Assembly (NCBI GenBank): GCA_003551215.1
Contig: PUMD01000001.1
Span: 1 to 47,072, forward strand
Origin: Clostridia bacterium
GTDB taxonomy: Bacteria; Bacillota; Sulfobacillia; SLMV01
Length of the DNA stretch: 47,072 nucleotides
Reading direction: 5' to 3'
Under the pieces are notes generated by a model. The model had not been told where the DNA came from. It saw only the letters and a list, made by a program, of their open reading frames with translations, and made no database searches. Shown in pieces: positions 40,506 to 47,072 of the stretch (positions are counted from its first letter, which is position 1; every line of letters starts with the position of its first letter). The translations under genes and the position numbers were made by a program.

Positions 40506-42140
40506 ATGTTAGATATCCTGATTATCAACGCCAGGGTTGTCGACGGTACCGGCCAGCCATCGTTCTGGGGCGAAGTGGGCATTGAGGGTGACAAGATTGC
40601 GGAAGTCAATAGACTGCCGGAGGACCACGAACAGACTGTCGATGAGGTAGGGTCGCGCGCAGACCAGGTTATCGACGCTGAAGGCAGGGCTGTCTGTCCA
40701 GGGTTCATAGATCTGCATTCGCATTCGGACCGGGCCGTGCTGCTCAGTCCCGATACGGAGTCTTCCCTTCTTATGGGAGTTACTACCGAAATAGGAGGTA
40801 ACTGCGGCAGCAGCGTTGCCCCCCTATCTGAAGCCATGGCCAAGCAGTATGAACGGCGGTTCGACGCAGACATAAAGATCGACTGGACAACGGTGGATGA
40901 GTTTTTCGCCAGGGTGCAAAAGCAGGGAATCGGTAACAACCACGGGCTGTTCGTCGGACAGGGTTCCATTCGGGCCTGCGTCATGGGGCAGGAAAAGAGG
41001 TTCCCCAGTGAATCCGAGCTGGACCGAATGGCGGAGCTGGTGGCCCAAAGCTTGGAAATGGGTGCCTTCGGGATCAGCACCGGCAGGGCGTATACTCCCG
41101 GCTGCTACGCCGGTTTCCGCGAGGTCGTCGAGCTGACCAGACTGGTGGGTGAACACCGCGGCCTGTACACCAGCCACATAGCCGACCAGTGGGCAAACGT
41201 ACACCGCGCCACCTGGGAGGTGCTGGAGATCGGCATGCGTACCGGCGCCCTACCCCACGTGGCTCACCAGAAGGTGGTGGGCAAGGACAACTGGGGCCGC
41301 AGCCCAGAAGTTCTGGCCCTGCTGGAAGAGGGTCAAGAGATGGGCGTGGACTTCATGGCCGACGTCTACCCCTACCCCTACTCGGCAGTTATGTCCCTGC
41401 AGCGGGTTCTGCCGCAGAAGCTGAGGGGCGATTCGGATGCTGAAACGCTGGACAACCTGCGCACAGAGGGCGCCGAGGAAGAGATACGTCGGGCTTTCCG
41501 CGAGGAGCCGACATACGTGACCGCCCGCCTGGGCCTTTACGGCATCGTGCAGTGCCTGCACACCGAGGAATACGAATGGCTCGATGTGGGCGAGGTTGCC
41601 ACCCGCCTGGGCACGGACCTGGCTGGAGCAGTGCATCATCTGCTGTCGGAAAACGAACTCAAGGTTAAGGCCGCCGGCATAATGGACGAAGACGATGTCC
41701 GCACCATCGTCGCCCATCCGCTGGTAATGATCGGCAGCGACTCCTCTATCCGCAGCCTGAGCGAGGACCGGGAAAGCGACGATGACTGGCCGACTGTGCA
41801 CCCGCGCGAATATGGGACGTTCCCCCGTGTGCTGGCCAAATACGTGCGGGAAGAAAACCTGCTTACACTGGAAGAGGCCGTGTACAAGATGACCGGAATG
41901 CCGGCAGAAAGGGTGCAGCTGGACGACAGGGGCATATTGACCCGCGGATTCTACGCAGATATAGTTGTCTTTGATCCGGAGACAATCCAGGACCGCGCTA
42001 CCGTGGAAAATCCCTGTGCCGCACCGGCCGGGCTGCAGTATGTTATCGTAAATGGCAAGATCGCCGTGCGGGAAAACGAAGTTCAGCAGGTGCGGGCAGG
42101 CAGACCCCTGCGCGACACCCAGGGTCGAATGCTTTACTGA
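40506..42140 (+). CDS. N-acyl-D-amino-acid deacylase
   Basis: 544 residues, slightly longer than the usual 480-530. Motifs: LIINARVVDGTGQPSFWGEVGI at the start, CPGFIDLHSHSDRAVL (His71, His73), GGNCG with the metal-binding Cys100, LYTSHIADQW, AHQKVVGKDNWGRS and GSDSSIRSL. This is the D-aminoacylase branch of the amidohydrolases, which uses one zinc held by Cys and His and releases D-amino acids from N-acyl derivatives. Substrate range cannot be read. AAAGGAG precedes the ATG by about 14 bases, rather far. A strong terminator follows the gene. With dppA it suggests metabolism of D-amino-acid compounds. Confidence 0.92.
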   Translation: MLDILIINARVVDGTGQPSFWGEVGIEGDKIAEVNRLPEDHEQTVDEVGSRADQVIDAEGRAVCPGFIDLHSHSDRAVLLSPDTESSLLMGVTTEIGGNCGSSVAPLSEAMAKQYERRFDADIKIDWTTVDEFFARVQKQGIGNNHGLFVGQGSIRACVMGQEKRFPSESELDRMAELVAQSLEMGAFGISTGRAYTPGCYAGFREVVELTRLVGEHRGLYTSHIADQWANVHRATWEVLEIGMRTGALPHVAHQKVVGKDNWGRSPEVLALLEEGQEMGVDFMADVYPYPYSAVMSLQRVLPQKLRGDSDAETLDNLRTEGAEEEIRRAFREEPTYVTARLGLYGIVQCLHTEEYEWLDVGEVATRLGTDLAGAVHHLLSENELKVKAAGIMDEDDVRTIVAHPLVMIGSDSSIRSLSEDRESDDDWPTVHPREYGTFPRVLAKYVREENLLTLEEAVYKMTGMPAERVQLDDRGILTRGFYADIVVFDPETIQDRATVENPCAAPAGLQYVIVNGKIAVRENEVQQVRAGRPLRDTQGRMLY

Positions 42141-42188
42141 ATGAGCTGCTGGCCACAGATTGAGTTTTGCAGTAATATAGCATCAGTT

Positions 42189-42230
42189 GCAAATTCAGGG
42201 GCACCCCCGGTGGGGTGTCCCTGATTTTGC
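42189..42230. terminator. Intrinsic terminator after the D-aminoacylase gene
   Basis: TCAGGGGCACCCC (42195-42207) pairs with GGGGTGTCCCTGA (42212-42224), with one G-T pair, around CGGT, and TTTT follows. Flanking GCAAA and TTTGC extend the stem, so it could work in both directions. It lies about 50 bases after the stop codon. Confidence 0.85.
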
Positions 42231-42351
42231 GACATCATACAGTTCGCCCTTGACACCGACTAAGTATTTGTCAAAAATATTTATCAGCAATGATATGTTC
42301 GGACGACACGGCCAGACCGCTGCAGTCTGCACCGCTGAAAGGAGACGACGC

Positions 42352-43731
42352 ATGCACGGAGGGCAGAAGGAATCGAAGGCGCGGCTCCCAGAAGACGCTG
42401 ACAGAAGCACCATACGCAAAAAGATTTTTGAGCTGGCATGGCCGGTGGTAGCAGAACAGGCCCTCGCCACCTTCACTCACGTGGTGGATATGGCCATGGT
42501 CGGACGTCTGGGTGCAGCGGCTATTGCTTCTGTGGGGATCAGTATACAGCCCTTTATGCTGGTATTCGCCCTGTTTGGGGCTCTGGCGACCGGAACGACG
42601 GCGGTGGTAGCACGGACGGTGGGAGCCGGCGAACACCGCGACGCGGGAAACGCCCTCCGCCAGTCACTGCTTTTGGCCATGGGACTGGCCGTGGTTATCG
42701 GCATCCCCTCCTATATCTTCGCACCCCAGGTCATCTCCATTATGGGACCAGAACCCGACGTGCTGGCTCTGGGTACCAGCTACATCCGGTGGATGCTTCC
42801 CGGCCTGGCATTTATGCTGGCAGCAATGATGATCACCGCCGCCCTGCGCGGCGCCGGGGACACCATGACCCCGATGAAGGTCAATGCAGCCATCAACGTT
42901 ATCAACCCGATTATGAACTTCGTGTTGATTTTTGGTCACCTTGGATTCCCCGCAATGGGAGTAAACGGCGCTGGATTGGCCACCTCGCTGTCGCGCGGGC
43001 TGGGCGGGGTAGTGCTGCTTTATATAGTATTCACCAACCGGTCGGTGATCACGGTGCGCCGCAGGGACTTTTTCACCTTTGACTGGGGCATGACCCAGCG
43101 GGTCATCCGTGTAGGTATCCCGGCAGCTATCGAACAGTTCATCAGCCGCGCCGGGCAGATTCTGTATATGCGCGTGGTGGCGGGCCTGGGTACTTTGGCG
43201 TACGCCTCTCATACCGTAGCTATCAACGCCGAGTCCATATCCTACATGCCCGCCTTCGGCTTCGCCACCGCAGCTGCCGCTCTGGTGGGACAGAATCTGG
43301 GAGCCGAGCAGCCGGAACTGGCGGAAGAAAGCGGCTGGGAATCCTGGAAACTGGCGGCAATGTTCATGGGCCTTATGATGATCGTCCTGTTGAGCATCCC
43401 CGGTCTGCTTATGCGCATATACACTACCGATATGGCTGTAATTGAGATGGGCAGAGAGCTTTTGCGCATCGTGGCCTTTGCGCAGATCCCCATGGCCACC
43501 TTCTTCGTCCTCGCTGGGGGCCTGCGTGGTGCCGGAGATACCAGGATGATGCTTTACATCTCCACCGCCAGCATCTGGCTGGTCCGCCTGTCGCTGGCCT
43601 ACTTCTTCGTAGGCGTCCTCGACAAAGGACTCACCTGGGTGTGGCTGGCCATGGTGGCAGACTGGTTTGTCCGGGCCGGGCTCGCCCTGTGGAGGTTCCG
43701 CTCAGGCAAATGGAAAGAGATTGAGGTCTGA
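42352..43731 (+). CDS. MATE family efflux transporter
   Basis: 459 residues from the ATG at 42352 (AAAGGAGACGACGC upstream). About twelve hydrophobic segments form the two MatE halves. The first starts with IFELAWPVVAEQALATFTHVVD, then MAMVGRLGAAAIASVG. LRGAGDTMTPM in the first half and LRGAGDTRMMLY in the second are the paired family motifs. MATE proteins export cationic drugs or metabolites in exchange for sodium or protons. The substrate is unknown. The frame upstream to 42187 runs through the terminator and is discounted. It converges with the second binding-protein gene, 27 bases apart. Confidence 0.94.
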   Translation: MHGGQKESKARLPEDADRSTIRKKIFELAWPVVAEQALATFTHVVDMAMVGRLGAAAIASVGISIQPFMLVFALFGALATGTTAVVARTVGAGEHRDAGNALRQSLLLAMGLAVVIGIPSYIFAPQVISIMGPEPDVLALGTSYIRWMLPGLAFMLAAMMITAALRGAGDTMTPMKVNAAINVINPIMNFVLIFGHLGFPAMGVNGAGLATSLSRGLGGVVLLYIVFTNRSVITVRRRDFFTFDWGMTQRVIRVGIPAAIEQFISRAGQILYMRVVAGLGTLAYASHTVAINAESISYMPAFGFATAAAALVGQNLGAEQPELAEESGWESWKLAAMFMGLMMIVLLSIPGLLMRIYTTDMAVIEMGRELLRIVAFAQIPMATFFVLAGGLRGAGDTRMMLYISTASIWLVRLSLAYFFVGVLDKGLTWVWLAMVADWFVRAGLALWRFRSGKWKEIEV

Positions 43732-43758
43732 GGACTGCCAACTGGATACCGAGCCTGC

Positions 43759-45450
43759 TCAGTCCTTTTCGATAAAGTGAGCCTCCAAGAAGTCCAGGCA
43801 GTAGCCGTAGGGGTGATGAATGCCCCCCACGCCGTCTGTATATCCTGTGATAACACTGGTATGCCAAAGTGAGATAAACAGCCGGTGTGTGTCCGCCAGG
43901 GAGAAGAATTCCTCCAACAGTGTCTGCCTCTCGGCGGCATCAACTGATGAGGCGGATGCCGTCAGGAGATCATCTATCTCGTCCTTCAACTGTTTCAGGT
44001 CTTCGCACGGGCTGTTCCAGATTTGCGATACATTCCAGTAGCTGTCGGTGCGCATATTTGCGGTGTATCCGGAAAGGTCAGCAATTGCGGGCAAAAGCAC
44101 CCAGTATGAGATGTCGTATTCACCCGCCCTCATTCGGTGGTAGTATTCCTCTCTCTCGTCGACCACCTCCAGCTCAACCTCGATGTCAACCTGCTGCAGC
44201 TGCCGGGCGATAAGCCGGGATACGGAAACTCGCTCCTCGGCAGCATCGCTCAGCATAACGAGCGGCTCTTTCTGAGAAAATTCAGCTTCCCGCAAAAGCT
44301 TCTCTGCCCGTCGTGGCTCTGCCTGTTGAACTTTCTCATCAGACGCTCCCTCTGAGCTGAAAGGCGTCTGCCCGACTTCAATGGGGCTGGCCTCCCCGGG
44401 CATCAGCTGCTGGATCAACTCCTCCCGGTCCACAGCCAGCTCAATGGCCTGCCGCACCCTGACATCAGACAGAGCCTCACTGGCGAGGTTTACCGCAAGC
44501 AAATGGTGATCGAGGCGCGGGCTGGCCGCAGTATTGAGTGACTCTGCCAAGACCGCAGCTGACGGGTCAACTCCCACCAAAACGTCGAGGCCTTCCTGCT
44601 TTGGATCAGTTGGTGGATCTGTTGGGTCAAACTGAACAAAGGTTATGGCGTCCAGATAGGGTTCGCCTCTGTAGAAGTCACTGCAGGCCCGCATCCTGAT
44701 CGGCTCCCCTTGCAGCTCTTCTGGGTCGTAGGAGGTCGGGTCGTCTCCTGTGTCCTGAGATTCGTACGGGTGGGCGTGAAAGGATATCTCTCCCTCCTGT
44801 CCCGGAGCAGGAACGACAAAGGGACCAAGTCCAACCGGGGCAGAGGAAAACTTCTCCTCCCGGTTGAACACAGCCTGTGGCGACACCAGTCCGGTCTGCG
44901 GGCGGCTGAGGTGGAAGGGCAAATTTGCATCGGGATACCGCAGATCCAGCCGGACAGTCAGCTCATCAACGGTGCGGATTTCCGAGATTGCCCCAAGCCA
45001 AGCTTCGGACATAATCGGGGGACCCATCTCGCTCATCCTGCGAAGGTTAAAGACAACTGCCTCCGCATCACAGGGGGTACCGTCGGTAAACTCCAGATCC
45101 GGCCGCAGATGGATTATGTACGTGTGTCCGTCATCCTCTACCTCCCAGCTCTGTGCGGCAGCCCCGGAGATACCCCATACCGGGTCAAATTCGAACAGAG
45201 GGTCTGTTACGGCGGCTGCCATTATCAACTCACCGGGTTCTGTCGCTTTATGGGGGTCAAGAGAGTGAATATCGCCGGGCACTCCCACTTTCAACGTGCC
45301 CCCGGAGACCCGCCCGCCCTCGCTGGTGGTCTGCATTTGCACCCGTCCGGTACGATGGGCTGACATCCAGCGGATGCCGAGCACTCCGCCCAGCACAACT
45401 ACCAGTATGACCAGAGTCATAAGCGCTTTCCTTTTGAGACGTTTTCTCAC
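43759..45450 (-). CDS. Family 5 solute-binding protein, membrane-anchored
   Basis: 563 residues from the GTG at 45450, with AGGAGG 11 bases upstream; an in-frame GTG at 45462 overlaps that site. The N-terminus is basic (MRKRLKRKALM), then one hydrophobic helix (LVILVVVLGGVLGI) without a lipobox cysteine, so a signal anchor is likely. The family 5 pattern follows: GGTLKVGVPGDIHSLDPHKA, TYIIHLRPDLEFTDGTPCDAEAVVFN (split near residues 115-140), GLGPFVV and VRVRQAIELAVDREEL. It probably delivers peptides to an ABC importer not in the window. The upstream gene encodes a paralogue in the same direction. Confidence 0.85.
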   Translation of the reverse strand: MRKRLKRKALMTLVILVVVLGGVLGIRWMSAHRTGRVQMQTTSEGGRVSGGTLKVGVPGDIHSLDPHKATEPGELIMAAAVTDPLFEFDPVWGISGAAAQSWEVEDDGHTYIIHLRPDLEFTDGTPCDAEAVVFNLRRMSEMGPPIMSEAWLGAISEIRTVDELTVRLDLRYPDANLPFHLSRPQTGLVSPQAVFNREEKFSSAPVGLGPFVVPAPGQEGEISFHAHPYESQDTGDDPTSYDPEELQGEPIRMRACSDFYRGEPYLDAITFVQFDPTDPPTDPKQEGLDVLVGVDPSAAVLAESLNTAASPRLDHHLLAVNLASEALSDVRVRQAIELAVDREELIQQLMPGEASPIEVGQTPFSSEGASDEKVQQAEPRRAEKLLREAEFSQKEPLVMLSDAAEERVSVSRLIARQLQQVDIEVELEVVDEREEYYHRMRAGEYDISYWVLLPAIADLSGYTANMRTDSYWNVSQIWNSPCEDLKQLKDEIDDLLTASASSVDAAERQTLLEEFFSLADTHRLFISLWHTSVITGYTDGVGGIHHPYGYCLDFLEAHFIEKD

Positions 45451-45496
45451 CCGTCCGGGCACCTCCTGCGCATAGCAGACTCAAACACTCGATTAA

Positions 45497-45525
45497 ATAC
45501 TGTTTTATACGACCAACTGTGTCAA
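45497..45525 (-). promoter_or_regulatory. Possible promoter before the second binding-protein gene
   Basis: On the minus strand a perfect TTGACA (45525-45520) is followed after 17 bases by CAGTAT (45502-45497), which is a weak -10. A TATAAA occurs closer in. The site lies between the two binding-protein genes, so the downstream one may have its own promoter. Confidence 0.35.
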
Positions 45526-45537
45526 CCGCCGCTGCAC

Positions 45538-47072
45538 TCACCGCAGGCGGGAAAAACGGAAAACGGGAAGGAAGTCTGGCGGAAGCTCCAGCCCGGGGCA
45601 GGCGGCAAATATCACTTCGGTAGTATACAGCGGAAGCAGCAGGCTCTCCTGACCCAGCCAGCCAAAGATTTCCCCGTCCTCGGGCTGTGTCATCGGGCGG
45701 TCCGCCTGCAGCCTGTCCAGTTGATTTATGGTGTTGACCCCTTCCGAATGAACCCAGGGAAACAGGAAATTCTCTATACTTCCCGACCAGCTGGACCACC
45801 CGACGAAGGCGAGGTCGTACTGCCGGGAGAAGTACCGCGAGAGAAACTGACGCCAGCCCACCTGTTCGATCTGCCCCTGTACCCCGATATCCCGCAGCCG
45901 ATCCGCTATCACCTCCGCAGCACCGCCGGCGGCGGCATAACCATCCTCCGGCACCAGTACTGCGCAGGTAAACGGAACGGAGGCTTCTCCTATCCGGTAC
46001 TTCCACTGCCTCCCAGCTGAACGGGTGAGGTCGGCCGCCTCCATAAGCTGCTCAGCCCGGTTCGGGTCGTGAGCTGAACTCAGTTCAAAATCCACCAGTT
46101 GCTGTGCTGGGTGCGATGCCGGCAGCCACGTCGACACCGAAGCAAGATATGCGATTCCCTCCTGCGGTCGCTCTTCCGCCAGCCTCTTTAGTATGGAGTC
46201 TCCATCGCCGATAGCCGCAAACACAGCCTGCCTGACCAGCTGTGAATCTAGAGGGCTGCGCCGGTCATTGAGGACCAGGCCGCGCACGTTGAAACCGGGC
46301 CGGGAGAGGAGCCTCATCTGCAGCGCGGGCTTCGCTCCGGATGCCTCGCAGGGGCGCACAAACATAATCAGCCGGGCTCGGTCGATAACTTCTGCGGTAC
46401 GTTCGTCCCAGGTTTCAGGGGCAGAAAATTGGACCTCCGGGTCCAAGAGGTGAAACACCAACGAAGTAAACCGGGGTTCGCTATCTTCCGCAGCGCGCAG
46501 TACGACTGCACCCTCTGAGGTGCTGGTGTGAAAACGGTAGGGGCCGCAGCCGACCGGAGTGTCTTCCGCAAAGACACCGACCAGCAAAGAAGGTGCCGTC
46601 AGTGCGCTGGTGGGGAAATCCCTGTCCTTCCGCGTCAGCCGAAAACGAAGATGATGGCGATCCAGCGCCTCCACAGCCTCCACGTTGCTCAACGCCAACC
46701 CACGAGGTGAGTCCTGAGGCCCATCCAGGGACTCCTCCCACAGGCTCATCAGGAGCCCGGCTGTCACCTCGGTCCCGTCGTGAAGCTCGACTCCCTCGGT
46801 GATCTTCACGTGCCATACCCGCCCCTGTTTTTCGTACCACCAGTCGCTGGCCAGGTCCTTTTCTGCCTTCCCCTCTGAATTCACGGAAGCCAATCCCCGA
46901 AAAATCTGCCGGGCGATCACCGAAGAGACCAAATCTCCGCCACCAATTTCCTCCGGGTCCAAAGCAACCTGTTCGGCCCTGAGGGCCACGTGCAGAACAT
47001 CCGCCGGCTCAGGTGGCAGTGGGTCGTGCTCTTCTTCCTCACCGACGACAGGCGGTTCCGGCCCAGTTGACA
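45538..47072 (-). CDS. Family 5 solute-binding protein, N-terminus cut by window
   Basis: The frame stays open to the window edge, so the signal region is outside; at least 510 residues are visible. An acidic, proline-rich linker (GEEEEHDPLPPEPADV) leads into the family 5 start VLHVALRAEQVALDPEEIGG. SSVIARQIFRGL and VWHVKITEGVELHDGTEVTAG follow, then CGPYRFH and QLVRQAVFAAIGDGDSIL. It shares this plan with the downstream gene but is clearly diverged. The acidic linker suggests that the binding domain is held away from the membrane by an anchor or lipid. A GTG occurs at 46989 but would remove the first strand of the fold. Confidence 0.85.
   Translation of the reverse strand, partial: STGPEPPVVGEEEEHDPLPPEPADVLHVALRAEQVALDPEEIGGGDLVSSVIARQIFRGLASVNSEGKAEKDLASDWWYEKQGRVWHVKITEGVELHDGTEVTAGLLMSLWEESLDGPQDSPRGLALSNVEAVEALDRHHLRFRLTRKDRDFPTSALTAPSLLVGVFAEDTPVGCGPYRFHTSTSEGAVVLRAAEDSEPRFTSLVFHLLDPEVQFSAPETWDERTAEVIDRARLIMFVRPCEASGAKPALQMRLLSRPGFNVRGLVLNDRRSPLDSQLVRQAVFAAIGDGDSILKRLAEERPQEGIAYLASVSTWLPASHPAQQLVDFELSSAHDPNRAEQLMEAADLTRSAGRQWKYRIGEASVPFTCAVLVPEDGYAAAGGAAEVIADRLRDIGVQGQIEQVGWRQFLSRYFSRQYDLAFVGWSSWSGSIENFLFPWVHSEGVNTINQLDRLQADRPMTQPEDGEIFGWLGQESLLLPLYTTEVIFAACPGLELPPDFLPVFRFSRLR

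Noticed and set aside
42187..42351. N-terminal extension of the MATE gene
   Set aside because: It would begin inside the terminator hairpin, and a good ribosome site precedes the ATG at 42352.

Overview
The window is a stretch of bacterial chromosome at roughly 60% GC, densely packed with genes and without tRNA, rRNA, insertion sequences or CRISPR. An AddAB-type recombination nuclease, a Gram-positive-type LexA box (GAAC-N4-GTTC), strong AGGAGG ribosome sites with frequent GTG starts, and MinC together suggest an anaerobic member of the Bacillota or a near relative. The gene content (tungsten-type aldehyde:ferredoxin oxidoreductase, threonine dehydrogenase, four M42 aminopeptidases, D-amino-acid hydrolases, peptide-binding proteins) suggests it lives by fermenting peptides and amino acids. 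This placement is an inference.

Layout. 0-2.4 kb: a cyclic amidohydrolase (cut by the window start) and a nitrilase. 2.6-4.8 kb: a Nudix-HD fusion and an exported SIMPL protein. 4.8-7.2 kb: a structured non-coding stretch, then a two-gene restriction-modification system (Dam-like methylase and a PD-(D/E)XK endonuclease) of distinctly lower GC. 7.3-23.7 kb: a DNA-repair region with the translesion cassette imuB-DUF6504-dnaE2 behind a LexA box, a divergent metalloprotease fused to a helix-hairpin-helix domain, and an operon addB-addA followed by two SIS-domain proteins. A 67-residue unknown protein with a structured leader lies upstream of addB, and ogt follows. 23.8-28.2 kb: aldehyde:ferredoxin oxidoreductase, D-aminopeptidase DppA, nitroreductase and a DMT-family transporter. 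28.4-32.1 kb: three overlapping M42 aminopeptidase genes and a phosphoribosyltransferase-like protein. 32.1-38.5 kb, all on the minus strand: tex, minC, tdh, a fourth M42 peptidase and aroM. 38.7-47.1 kb: three family-5 peptide-binding proteins (the last cut by the window end), an N-acyl-D-amino-acid deacylase and a MATE exporter.

Two themes stand out. The first is DNA damage tolerance and repair. An apparently cytoplasmic HExxH protease carrying a DNA-binding-type domain sits back to back with the SOS-controlled error-prone polymerase cassette, and a role in DNA-protein crosslink repair is an attractive hypothesis. The second is use of peptides and D-amino-acid compounds: DppA, the D-aminoacylase, an AroM protein that keeps two racemase-like cysteines, four M42 peptidases and three binding proteins would together capture, trim and ferment unusual peptides. 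Several strong hairpins lie at gene ends without the U-tract of a classical terminator.
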